DNA from: a virus
Strand: one strand, 5' to 3'
IMG/VR virus record: IMGVR_UViG_3300042398_000629
Coordinates: 1 to 27,487 of that record
Length of the DNA stretch: 27,487 nucleotides
Both the position numbers and the translations under genes were made by a program. The notes beneath the pieces were generated by a model. It made no database searches. It had not been told where the DNA came from and saw only the letters and a program-made list of their open reading frames with translations. Shown in pieces: positions 1 through 6,619 of this stretch (the stretch's first letter is position 1; every line of letters starts with the position of its first letter).

Positions 1-1
1 C

Positions 2-553
2 GACATGGGTTACGACGCTTTCTCAAGTTGGGTTTGGGATAATGCAATCGATAAAGATCATTGGAGAAGATGGTTAGATGAATTCCACACTGATGTGTAC
101 TATCAGGACCCAGAAGGACATGAAATTCCTTTAACTTTATCTACAACACAGAAAGCACAAGTAGACAAATTTCAAAAATCAATTAACGACCTTAAAACTA
201 AATTAACTACTGAAAACTTACCCGAAGACCAAAAAAATATAATCCTCAAAAAAATCGAAGGATTTGAAAATATAATTGAAGATATTGAAGAAGATCCTCA
301 AGGTGAATACGATGAAGATTATATCCAATCCATGGTTGATGAAAGAGTTGATGAATATGAGGATAATATTGAAACATTTATTAATGAATATGGTTTCGAT
401 AAAGATTTTATTATGGATTTTGTTGATGTAGATAAAGTTACTCAAGAAGTGGTGGATGCGGATGGTTATGGTAATTTATTAAACTCATATGATGGTGATG
501 CCGATCTTGCTCAAGTAGATGGAGAAGACTATTATGTGATGAGAGTAAGTTAG
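2..553 (+). CDS. Acidic conserved phage hypothetical protein, probably 5'-truncated
   Basis: The reading frame is open to the left edge of the window. An ATG at position 5 exists, but the residues after it (GYDAFSSWVW) look like the inside of a domain, so the true start is probably outside. The visible 180 or so residues are strongly acidic. The middle (about residues 45-95) is predicted helical and charged. The last 60 residues, with DxDGYG, a YDGD turn and YYVMRVS at the end, look like a compact C-terminal domain of a kind I associate with phage hypothetical proteins, but I cannot name a family. No membrane segment, signal peptide or catalytic motif is visible. It is followed by a 43-base gap before the next gene. 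Confidence 0.75.
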   Translation, partial: DMGYDAFSSWVWDNAIDKDHWRRWLDEFHTDVYYQDPEGHEIPLTLSTTQKAQVDKFQKSINDLKTKLTTENLPEDQKNIILKKIEGFENIIEDIEEDPQGEYDEDYIQSMVDERVDEYEDNIETFINEYGFDKDFIMDFVDVDKVTQEVVDADGYGNLLNSYDGDADLAQVDGEDYYVMRVS

Positions 554-596
554 GTCTTTATTTGTTAACATCTTTGACTTACTTTTTTATTATATA

Positions 597-1364
597 ATGA
601 CAAAGAAAAAGAAAATAGAATTTTTAATGAACACCGATTGGATGTTTGAAAAACCAATCGATCGAGAGTATAAAGAATACAAACTCCTTTCATATTTTCA
701 AAAAATGGGAGAAAAACTGGATAAGTTAGAATTATATCCAGGGTTCATTGAATTATCATTACACCTCATGAATGTCCAAGCCTTGATGAGAGATGGTAAA
801 ATTGTTTACACCGAAAAGAAATTAAATAATATCGACGACGAGATCATGGTTAAAGATTTGAAAGTCAAATCAATACCTGAAATGACTCGAGATGAAATGA
901 CTGAGTTCAGAGACATATTATCATTCTCAGCACCAAGAATAATGGAATACTTCAACGTCGCAAAATCAGTTTGGACTATTGTATTTGATTCTTTGGATAT
1001 GAAAATTAAAAGAAATAAAAAGAATATTTTACACCCAAAGGGTTATTTCTTTTATACCGAATCCACAACTAAAAAAACATACGTTTGGGAATATCTTATT
1101 AAAAAAGAAACAAGAACAAACCCACAAAGAATGACAAATATTAATTTAATTTATTCTGATGAGTTGGAAGAGTTGACCATACCAAAAATTATTACTAATT
1201 TTTCTACGTATGATAGTAAAGATAAGCGAATGGGACCTGTGTTTCAAATGTCATCAAACGGAATTTTTCCAATAGACGAAACACTTTTACCTTTATTCAA
1301 ACGACGAATCGCTGGTCTTATCTCTCAAACAAAAATCCAAGAAGAAAACCAAGAAACAGAATAA
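597..1364 (+). CDS. Conserved phage hypothetical protein, 255 aa
   Basis: A 255-residue soluble protein with no signal peptide or membrane segment. It begins with a lysine-rich stretch (TKKKKIEF), then aromatic and charged segments such as YKLLSYFQK and YPGFIELSLH, and ends in a Gln/Glu-rich tail. I recognise the general pattern as one seen in T4-like environmental phages but know no function. It is the first complete gene of a + strand run; the next gene starts one base after its stop, so the two are probably co-transcribed and co-translated. Start chosen at the first in-frame ATG; a TTTG-containing sequence lies upstream (569-576) but does not match TAnnTTTG fully. Confidence 0.85.
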   Translation: MTKKKKIEFLMNTDWMFEKPIDREYKEYKLLSYFQKMGEKLDKLELYPGFIELSLHLMNVQALMRDGKIVYTEKKLNNIDDEIMVKDLKVKSIPEMTRDEMTEFRDILSFSAPRIMEYFNVAKSVWTIVFDSLDMKIKRNKKNILHPKGYFFYTESTTKKTYVWEYLIKKETRTNPQRMTNINLIYSDELEELTIPKIITNFSTYDSKDKRMGPVFQMSSNGIFPIDETLLPLFKRRIAGLISQTKIQEENQETE

Positions 1365-1365
1365 A

Positions 1366-1548
1366 ATGAGTTTTAATAAAAGATTCCTTAAGAAAGAAAA
1401 CATTTTACTTAATCTTAATAATCTTTTCTCCTATTTAGACGCCGATGCGATTATTTGCACCGACGATTTTTCACGCAAAGTTTATAGGATGTATATTGAA
1501 GGTTTCACCAAAGAAGAAATAATAACCATAATAAATAAAATGAAATGA
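1366..1548 (+). CDS. Small hypothetical protein, 60 aa
   Basis: A 60-residue protein, basic at the N-terminus (MSFNKRFLKKE) and predicted largely helical, with no cysteine cluster, signal peptide or membrane segment. The C-terminal half (YRMYIEGFTKEEIITIINKMK is split by a turn at Gly) resembles a small helix-turn-helix-like arrangement, but that is weak. It sits between the preceding hypothetical (1-base gap) and the glutamine synthetase gene, whose ATG overlaps this stop codon. The tight coupling on both sides is the main support that it is a real gene. Confidence 0.7.
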   Translation: MSFNKRFLKKENILLNLNNLFSYLDADAIICTDDFSRKVYRMYIEGFTKEEIITIINKMK

Positions 1549-2663
1549 AAATTAAGTTAGAATATGTATGGCTTGATGGGTATAAGCCAGAACCAAATCT
1601 TAGAAGTAAGGTAAAAATTGTTGAATATGAGTCAGTTAAAAATGCATTCCTTGACGGACAATTCCCGATGTGGAACTTTGATGGATCATCCACAAATCAA
1701 GCGGTAACAGGAAACTCTGATCGTTTATTGAAACCTGTTAGACATTATGTTTCTGAGATCTTATCCACGGTATATGTGTTGTGTGAAGTATTGAATCCTG
1801 ATGGAACACCACACGAATCAAACAAACGATCACAAATTGGTGAAGGGTTTGAGGACTTATGGTTTGGTTTTGAACAAGAATATTTCATTCGTGAGGAAAT
1901 TAATGGTAATGTGTTAGGACACAAGAGACATAACCTATTTCAAGGTGAATACTACTGTGGGGTAGGGCATAATGTTGTTGGTCGTGAGTTTGTTGAGGAA
2001 CACACAGATATGTGTTTAAGACACGGAATTGATATTACTGGAACAAATGCTGAGGTTGCCTTGGGTCAGTGGGAATATCAGGTATTCTCAAAAGGTAAAC
2101 TTAAAGGTGGTGATGACCTTTGGATGACCCGATACTTCCTATTTAAGACAGCGGAAAAATATGGATACCATATTGACATTCACCCTAAACCATTACAACA
2201 TGGTGAGTGGAATGGATCAGGACTCCACACAAACTTTTCAACGGACACGATGAGACTTGACGGTGGCGAAGAATATTTTATGGCGTTGTTTAATGCATTT
2301 GAATCAAGACATCAAGACCATATCAAGGCTTACGGATCTAACAACAACCTTCGTTTGACTGGTGAATATGAAACTCAATCGATAGATAAGTTCAGTTGGG
2401 GGGTATCAGATCGTGGAGCGTCAATTCGTGTTCCTCAAGAAACGGCAAAAGAATGGAAAGGTTATGTTGAAGATCGTAGACCAGGATCAAATGCCGATCC
2501 ATATAAAATAATTAGAGAAATTGTTAAGTCTTTAGATACCACTCAACAGATCTATGAGATGAAAAATATGATGACTTCTTTTGTTGATATGGATGGTCTT
2601 AGTGGTAAATATGGTACTATAACTAACGATGAGTTATTAAGTGAATATAGAGAAGAGGAATAA
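1545..2663 (+). CDS. glnA: Glutamine synthetase, type II (eukaryotic-like)
   Basis: Predicted to join glutamate and ammonia to glutamine using ATP, in the cytoplasm. At 372 residues it matches GSII rather than the 450-470 residues of bacterial GSI. Motifs run in the family order: WNFDGSST (43-50), the metal-binding FEQEY (109-113), NAEVALGQWEYQV (168-180), the ATP-site HGEWNGSGLHTNFST (219-233), GVSDRGASIRVP (286-297) and YVEDRRP (307-313). The catalytic core therefore looks intact. Its ATG overlaps the stop of the previous gene by four bases, and its stop overlaps the next start (TAATG), so it lies inside a phage operon and is not an isolated insertion. An enzyme of this type in a phage is uncommon. 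It may maintain glutamine for nucleotide synthesis during infection; that role is inference. The family assignment is firm. Confidence 0.95.
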   Translation: MKIKLEYVWLDGYKPEPNLRSKVKIVEYESVKNAFLDGQFPMWNFDGSSTNQAVTGNSDRLLKPVRHYVSEILSTVYVLCEVLNPDGTPHESNKRSQIGEGFEDLWFGFEQEYFIREEINGNVLGHKRHNLFQGEYYCGVGHNVVGREFVEEHTDMCLRHGIDITGTNAEVALGQWEYQVFSKGKLKGGDDLWMTRYFLFKTAEKYGYHIDIHPKPLQHGEWNGSGLHTNFSTDTMRLDGGEEYFMALFNAFESRHQDHIKAYGSNNNLRLTGEYETQSIDKFSWGVSDRGASIRVPQETAKEWKGYVEDRRPGSNADPYKIIREIVKSLDTTQQIYEMKNMMTSFVDMDGLSGKYGTITNDELLSEYREEE

Positions 2664-2941
2664 TGGAACAAGTAAACAACATGCCGGGACATAGGAATCC
2701 ACCGCCACCACCTGAAAAAGAACAAGTAAATCACCCCCAACATTACGGAGGACAAAATAACCCATACGAAGCCATCAAAGTGATTGATGCTTGGGAATTG
2801 GGGTTTAGTTTAGGAAACACAGTAAAATATATAAGTCGTGCAGGAAAGAAAGGAAAAGACAAAGAACTTGAGGACCTCAGAAAAGCCCTCTGGTACCTCC
2901 AACACCACATCGAAACCCTTGAAGAAAACAGGTCTCGATAA
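2663..2941 (+). CDS. DUF3310 family protein
   Basis: A 92-residue protein with a Pro-rich N-terminus (a run of five prolines near residues 13-17) followed by a DUF3310 domain: VNHPQHYGG, YEAIKVIDAW, LGNTVKYISRAGKKG and LEDLRKALWYLQHHIE in order. This domain is common in tailed phages; in T7 the related gene 1.7 product has been described as a nucleotide kinase, but whether that activity applies here is not visible. No P-loop is present. Its start overlaps the glutamine synthetase stop (TAATG), and its 3' end overlaps the next reading frame by 23 bases or more. Confidence 0.9.
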   Translation: MEQVNNMPGHRNPPPPPEKEQVNHPQHYGGQNNPYEAIKVIDAWELGFSLGNTVKYISRAGKKGKDKELEDLRKALWYLQHHIETLEENRSR

Positions 2942-3230
2942 AGAGATCAGTGTCTTAGACGCGATCACTACACCGAATGAATTAATCCGTGAAACCCTCA
3001 TTAACTTTATGTGGGGGTTTCTTGGTAATTCCATTGTTGTGTTTGCGTCAAAAGAACTGGACTTTTTAGTTTTGGTAAACTATATTGTCTATTACATATT
3101 AATTTCATATATTGTAAACAGGAAGAAATATGAGACTATGTTAGGTAAATTCATAGTTCTTCCAGGTTCCGCGGCAATCGGAGCATTTACAGGGTATAAG
3201 TTGGCTCAAATAATCGCGAATATAATTTAA
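2919..3230 (+). CDS. Small multi-pass membrane protein
   Basis: The open frame extends back to a GTG at 2838, but that would overlap the DUF3310 gene by 104 bases and add a low-complexity Lys/Thr/Ser stretch. The TTG at 2919 (then KKTGLDKEISVLD) gives a 103-residue protein with a natural-looking N-terminus and only 23 bases of overlap; the first ATG, at 3009, would leave 73 residues. The C-terminal two thirds is hydrophobic with two or three membrane segments (FLGNSIVVFA, FLVLVNYIVYYILISYIV and the Gly/Ala-rich stretch near the end), separated by a basic loop NRKKYE. Function unknown. It is followed at once by another small membrane protein. Confidence 0.65.
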   Translation: MKKTGLDKEISVLDAITTPNELIRETLINFMWGFLGNSIVVFASKELDFLVLVNYIVYYILISYIVNRKKYETMLGKFIVLPGSAAIGAFTGYKLAQIIANII

Positions 3231-3232
3231 AC

Positions 3233-3385
3233 ATGGGAGAAGAATTTAAACCAGAAGAAAATCAAGGCAGATCAAAAGAACAAGTTGAGAGAACATACAT
3301 GGGGATGCGAATTGTTGCAGGATTCGCAGCCTTACTTATAATAATTTTGTTAACATATTCAATTGTAAAATTTATTGCTGAATGA
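3233..3385 (+). CDS. Small single-pass membrane protein, 50 aa
   Basis: A 50-residue protein. The first 22 residues are hydrophilic and charged (MGEEFKPEENQGRSKEQVER), followed by one membrane segment (about residues 27-47, IVAGFAALLIIILLTYSIV). Its ATG lies 2 bases after the previous stop and its TGA overlaps the next ATG (ATGA at 3382-3385), which argues that it is translated. With the preceding gene it makes a pair of small membrane proteins. No holin or other family is recognisable. Confidence 0.65.
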   Translation: MGEEFKPEENQGRSKEQVERTYMGMRIVAGFAALLIIILLTYSIVKFIAE

Positions 3386-3912
3386 GATACTATAAAATTA
3401 CCTTAGGGGGAAAAGGTGCTGAAGTCTACCCCTTCAAAATTAACGACGATCAATACGAGGTCTTTAGAGAAAAGGGTGTTGAACATGATGAGTTAGAACA
3501 CGATGAAGTTTGTGGAATATTGGATGCCGAAAGTTATTTTGATTGTCCAAACGAAAGTATGTTAGGACCATACTTTAATTCAATGTACGTCAAAGTGGAA
3601 GATGAGGAAGGTAATCTTGTTTATGAAACAGATAAGTTTGATCCAGAAAAATGTGATTTTGAGGAGATCTATTGTGATGAAGACAAATACCTTATCATTG
3701 AAGATTATGTGAAGGGTGATCACGTTGTATATGATATCCCACTTGAAGAAGATTTTGATATTGAAAAATTAAGATTTAAAAGTTTCGACATTGGATGTAG
3801 AGTTGAAATTGTCACAGATATTCTCTATGATGATAAAGAATATAATATCTATAAATCATTCGGAGATATGTCCAGTAAAGGATATTATTTCCATTTAACC
3901 GCAGGAGTATAA
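3382..3912 (+). CDS. Acidic hypothetical protein, 176 aa
   Basis: A 176-residue, very acidic soluble protein, predicted mostly beta (alternating hydrophobic patterns such as MYVKVEDEEGNLVYETD). It contains scattered cysteines but no paired zinc-binding motif. The start overlaps the stop of the small membrane protein (ATGA), which supports this ATG. The high Asp/Glu content could suit a DNA mimic or an inhibitor, but nothing in the sequence proves that. No family recognised. Confidence 0.8.
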   Translation: MRYYKITLGGKGAEVYPFKINDDQYEVFREKGVEHDELEHDEVCGILDAESYFDCPNESMLGPYFNSMYVKVEDEEGNLVYETDKFDPEKCDFEEIYCDEDKYLIIEDYVKGDHVVYDIPLEEDFDIEKLRFKSFDIGCRVEIVTDILYDDKEYNIYKSFGDMSSKGYYFHLTAGV

Positions 3913-3915
3913 ATT

Positions 3916-4131
3916 ATGGAATTAACAGAAAAACAAAAAAATCATATTCAAGAGAAGTATGGTGAATTAAAAAATGACGAACAAACACTTGGAGAATTAC
4001 ACGAAATAATTGTTGATAATTGTCTTGATGAATATGTGATTGATCTATCAGACGACGAAGATGGAGATCTCTACGAAGAGTTTTCAAATGAGGTTTGGGA
4101 TTTTTTAGAAAATTTAAATATAGAAAAATAA
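3916..4131 (+). CDS. Small acidic hypothetical protein, 71 aa
   Basis: A 71-residue acidic protein (LSDDEDGDLYEEFSNEVWDFLENL near the end, strongly negative). Predicted helical, soluble. It starts three bases after the preceding gene, which is also acidic, and its TAA overlaps the ATG of the DNA methyltransferase at 4131 (TAATG). The translational coupling suggests joint expression with the methyltransferase. Function unknown. Confidence 0.75.
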   Translation: MELTEKQKNHIQEKYGELKNDEQTLGELHEIIVDNCLDEYVIDLSDDEDGDLYEEFSNEVWDFLENLNIEK

Positions 4132-4982
4132 TGATAGAGACAGGGAAGATTATCAACGGAGATTGCGTTGAGGTGATGAAGACATTACCAGAAGGATCGG
4201 TAGATCTAATCGTTACATCACCTCCTTATGGGGTGGGTATTGCGTATGATGTTCACGAAGACGACGTGGAGTTCAATGAGTATAAAGAGTTCGCAAAAAA
4301 TTGGATGTCGGAGGCATATAGATTACTAAAGGACGATGGACGAATTGCGTTGAATATTCCTTATGAGATTAATCGTCAGAAAAAAGGTGGTCGTATATTC
4401 TTTGTTGCTGAGATGTGGAGAATCATGCAAGAGATTGGTTATGGGTTCTTTGGGATTGTTGATTTGGAAGAACAATCACCACATAGAAGTAAGACAACAG
4501 CTTGGGGTTCTTGGATGAGTCCGTCAAGTCCATACATCTACAACCCAAAAGAATGTGTTATTTTGGCATACAAAAAACACCACATTAAAAAGGTCAAAGG
4601 TCAACCTGAGTGGACTGGAGAATTAACTGAAATTGAAAATGAAGATGGTACGAAAAGAAATAAAATGGTATACAGTGAGAATAATAAAAAAGAGTTTATG
4701 GAACTTGTTTTTGGTCAGTGGAATTATTTCGCTGACACTAAATCTCTCACCAAGGCTACCTTCTCGATGGACATACCAACAAAGGCGATCAAGATATTAT
4801 CCTACAAGAACGATGTTGTATTAGATCCATTTGCAGGGTCAGGAACTAGTTTAGTTGCTGCTGAGATATTAGACCGTAGATGGTTAGGTATTGAGTTATC
4901 ACCAAACTACGCGGATATTGCAAGAGGCAGAGTTCAAGCGTTTGCGGATGAAAAACATAAGGTTAAGGTTGAAGATCAATAA
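4131..4982 (+). CDS. DNA methyltransferase, beta class (N4-cytosine or N6-adenine)
   Basis: Predicted to transfer a methyl group from S-adenosylmethionine to an exocyclic amino group in DNA. Motif IV SPPYGVG (30-36) comes before motif I DPFAGSGTS (232-240), the permuted order of beta-class amino-methyltransferases. SPPY is commoner in N4-cytosine enzymes than DPPY, but does not settle the base. The start at 4131 gives 283 residues; an upstream ATG at 4095 would overlap the previous gene by 37 bases and add a KFKYRK stretch not expected before MIETGKIINGD. No cognate restriction nuclease gene adjoins it, so it is probably an orphan enzyme protecting phage DNA. Its last 20 bases overlap the 3' end of the convergent DUF192 gene. 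Confidence 0.92.
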   Translation: MIETGKIINGDCVEVMKTLPEGSVDLIVTSPPYGVGIAYDVHEDDVEFNEYKEFAKNWMSEAYRLLKDDGRIALNIPYEINRQKKGGRIFFVAEMWRIMQEIGYGFFGIVDLEEQSPHRSKTTAWGSWMSPSSPYIYNPKECVILAYKKHHIKKVKGQPEWTGELTEIENEDGTKRNKMVYSENNKKEFMELVFGQWNYFADTKSLTKATFSMDIPTKAIKILSYKNDVVLDPFAGSGTSLVAAEILDRRWLGIELSPNYADIARGRVQAFADEKHKVKVEDQ

Positions 4983-5310
4983 GATCACCTTCTTTGATAT
5001 CGTATTTTTTACAATCGCCACCAGGTAATTCTAAAACAATATCACCATTACCTTTGTAAGTCTCACAATCTTCAGCATGACATGGTTTACAATTATGATG
5101 TATCTTGGTGATTTGGTTACCATCAATAAAAATAATGTCTAAATGGACTATACAATTTTTCATCCAAAATGAGTGTGGTCCATTTTCCATTAAAAATAAC
5201 ATACCATCAAAAGTTCCATCAAACTTTTTACCCATCATTCCATTTTGTATATCCTTAGATGTTAATACAGGTTTAACATTAAAAAGGTTATCATTTATTT
5301 TTACATCCAT
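4963..5310 (-). CDS. DUF192 family protein
   Basis: The only convincing - strand gene here. The 115-residue product matches the DUF192 (COG1430) pattern: TSKDIQNGMMGK near the start, FDGMLFLMENGPHSFWMKN in the middle (the family's F-x-F...H-x-F-W-M-K-N core), LDIIFIDGNQI and, at the C-terminus, VLELPGG followed by GDLIDL. The biochemical role of the family is not established. Unlike most members it has no signal peptide. Its 3' end overlaps the methyltransferase stop by 20 bases, and its ATG is only 14 bases from the divergent Nudix ATG, so its promoter must lie within the Nudix coding sequence or that gap. Confidence 0.9.
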   Translation of the reverse strand: MDVKINDNLFNVKPVLTSKDIQNGMMGKKFDGTFDGMLFLMENGPHSFWMKNCIVHLDIIFIDGNQITKIHHNCKPCHAEDCETYKGNGDIVLELPGGDCKKYDIKEGDLIDLQP

Positions 5311-5324
5311 ATTTATAAATATCT

Positions 5325-5741
5325 ATGAAGAAGTTTAGAAGAAGTGCTGGTGTTATTATTAAACATGGTGATGAGGTTTTACTTTGTAAACGATCACCAA
5401 AAGAGTCTTTACCTAACCATTGGTCAATACCGGGTGGTGGTATTGAAAATGGTGAATCACCAGGTCAAGCGGCAATCAGAGAAGTTCATGAAGAAACAAA
5501 TATTGAACTTACCACAGATCTTGATTTGGTTGGTATAATTGATACTAAAAATGAAGATGGTTTAAAAACGGGGATGATGTTCGTTTTTTTACAAGAAACA
5601 AAAGATAAAAAAAGTGCTGACTTGGAAACCGCAACCCACGGTAAAGAACACACGTCTTGTAAATATTTTAATAGAGAAGACATACCAAAACAAAAGAACA
5701 CAAAAGAATTATATGATATTTTGAAAAAAGTCCTCAAATAG
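5325..5741 (+). CDS. Nudix hydrolase
   Basis: A 138-residue protein with a Nudix box fitting GX5EX7REUXEEXGU at residues 38-60 (G38, E44, R52-E53-V54, E56-E57). The usual final Gly is Asn59. Such enzymes hydrolyse nucleoside diphosphates linked to another moiety; substrate cannot be read from the sequence. Candidates are oxidised dNTPs, NAD or ADP-ribose derivatives, or RNA 5' caps. The N-terminus RRSAGVIIKHGDEVLLCKRSP is typical of MutT-like members. It is divergent from the DUF192 gene across 14 bases and is followed by a promoter-containing gap. Confidence 0.92.
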   Translation: MKKFRRSAGVIIKHGDEVLLCKRSPKESLPNHWSIPGGGIENGESPGQAAIREVHEETNIELTTDLDLVGIIDTKNEDGLKTGMMFVFLQETKDKKSADLETATHGKEHTSCKYFNREDIPKQKNTKELYDILKKVLK

Positions 5742-5745
5742 TTTT

Positions 5746-5772
5746 TTGGAGTCAAAAGATTTACTATCTTTG
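5746..5772 (+). promoter_or_regulatory. Bacteroidota-type promoter upstream of 5789 gene
   Basis: TATCTTTG at 5765-5772 matches the -7 element TAnnTTTG, with TTG at 5746-5748 and 16 bases between. It ends 16 bases before the ATG at 5789, so unlike the other promoters here it would give a short leader. Confidence 0.6.
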
Positions 5773-5788
5773 TAGAAATAAATCACAG

Positions 5789-6064
5789 ATGATCAAGACA
5801 ACCTTCAACCACACCATTAGAATTATGAATGAGAAATTCGGTAACTTACTTACCGAGTCTTTTGTTGACCCAATCCAATTCAAGATCTTCTTGAAAATGG
5901 TTGACGGAGCTTTGAACGTTGGTGAGGACCTTTCTTACTTCGATGGTAATACCTTCTTGGTACACATTCCACATAAGATATTGAAAGAGTCTGTGGTCTT
6001 GACGAATGTCAGTGAGATTAGTGTTAGTGAACAAGTTAGAAACAAAATTGAAAGTTTAGTATGA
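5789..6064 (+). CDS. Hypothetical protein, 91 aa
   Basis: A 91-residue soluble protein without signal peptide, membrane segment or metal-binding motif. It is predicted mixed alpha/beta. The start at 5789 is preferred because it follows a promoter; a second Met at codon 13 (5825) is possible. The TGA overlaps the ATG of the lipoprotein gene at 6061, so the two are translationally coupled. No family recognised. Confidence 0.7.
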   Translation: MIKTTFNHTIRIMNEKFGNLLTESFVDPIQFKIFLKMVDGALNVGEDLSYFDGNTFLVHIPHKILKESVVLTNVSEISVSEQVRNKIESLV

Positions 6065-6498
6065 TGAAAGTATTTGTAAGTATTTTGATGAGTGTTCTTT
6101 TTTTGAGTTCTTGTGTAAAACAAGAGCCTAAACCACAACAACCAAATCCCTCAACACCGATAATTACCAATCCCACGTTGGTTGATAGTACACTATCCTT
6201 AGCGGGACAGACTTGGGTAATCACTAAAGTGTTAAACACTGACATGGTCTACGAGAACCGATCAGATACTTTAGTTTTCGTTGATTCCGACGACTACAAG
6301 TTCAATGGGTACCCAAGCAAGTATAACTTGGGTGTGACACCAACAACATATAAATTGAGTTTGTATGATACGGCTTGGGGTAATATTGGTGGAAGTTTAT
6401 TTAATTATAATATTGTTTCAGGAAAGGTTGACGGGTTAGATTTTTATGATATATTTAACTCAAGTCGAAAGGTTAAACTTTGGATTACAAAAATTTAG
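6061..6498 (+). CDS. Predicted lipoprotein, 145 aa
   Basis: The N-terminus MMKVFVSILMSVLFLSSC is a signal peptide ending in a lipobox (LSSC, Cys18), so the mature protein should be lipid-anchored in the cell envelope. A Pro/Gln linker follows the cysteine, then about 100 residues rich in beta strands, starting with LAGQTWVITKV, which is reminiscent of lipocalin-like folds; this is weak. The gene overlaps the upstream stop by 4 bases and is followed by a hairpin-rich noncoding stretch and a terminator. Phage lipoproteins such as T5 Llp block reinfection; a similar role is conceivable but unproven. Confidence 0.85.
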   Translation: MMKVFVSILMSVLFLSSCVKQEPKPQQPNPSTPIITNPTLVDSTLSLAGQTWVITKVLNTDMVYENRSDTLVFVDSDDYKFNGYPSKYNLGVTPTTYKLSLYDTAWGNIGGSLFNYNIVSGKVDGLDFYDIFNSSRKVKLWITKI

Positions 6499-6561
6499 TT
6501 TCTTTGTTCTATCAAAACAAAGTGGTGGAGTAGACGACATTCAATGTCGGGCCTAAAATTA
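6499..6561 (+). other. Noncoding segment with two stem-loops
   Basis: Directly after the lipoprotein stop, CTTTGTT (6502-6508) can pair with AACAAAG (6516-6522), and CGACATT (6535-6541) pairs with AATGTCG (6543-6549) around a single base. The second is better seen as a DNA inverted repeat, since a one-base loop cannot form in RNA without losing inner pairs. With the terminator that follows, this gives roughly 90 structured, noncoding bases. It may be a structured 3' untranslated region or operator site. Confidence 0.4.
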
Positions 6562-6587
6562 AGGTGAGAGTTTTCTCACCTTTTTTT
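6562..6587 (+). terminator. Rho-independent terminator
   Basis: A perfect 8-bp stem AGGTGAGA / TCTCACCT (6562-6569 and 6574-6581) with loop GTTT is followed by a run of T. It ends the lipoprotein unit and separates it from the gene at 6620. Confidence 0.9.
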
Positions 6588-6619
6588 ATTTTTGACATAT
6601 TTATTAAGAAAAATATAAT

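Noticed and set aside
218-445. Antisense open frames (for example here and at 21715-22107)
   Set aside because: They are mirror frames of well-supported + strand genes, with no promoter, domain or fitting neighbours.
4095-4130. Upstream start for the DNA methyltransferase
   Set aside because: It would overlap the 3916-4131 gene by 37 bases; the ATG at 4131 forms a TAATG overlap and gives the expected N-terminus.
5314-5321. TATAAATA, the T4 late promoter motif, upstream of the Nudix gene (also at 26701-26708)
   Set aside because: In DNA this AT-rich several such 8-mers are expected by chance on each strand, and the site at 5314 is only 3 nt from the ATG. The 26748 gene has a better TTG-N20-TATCTTTG promoter.
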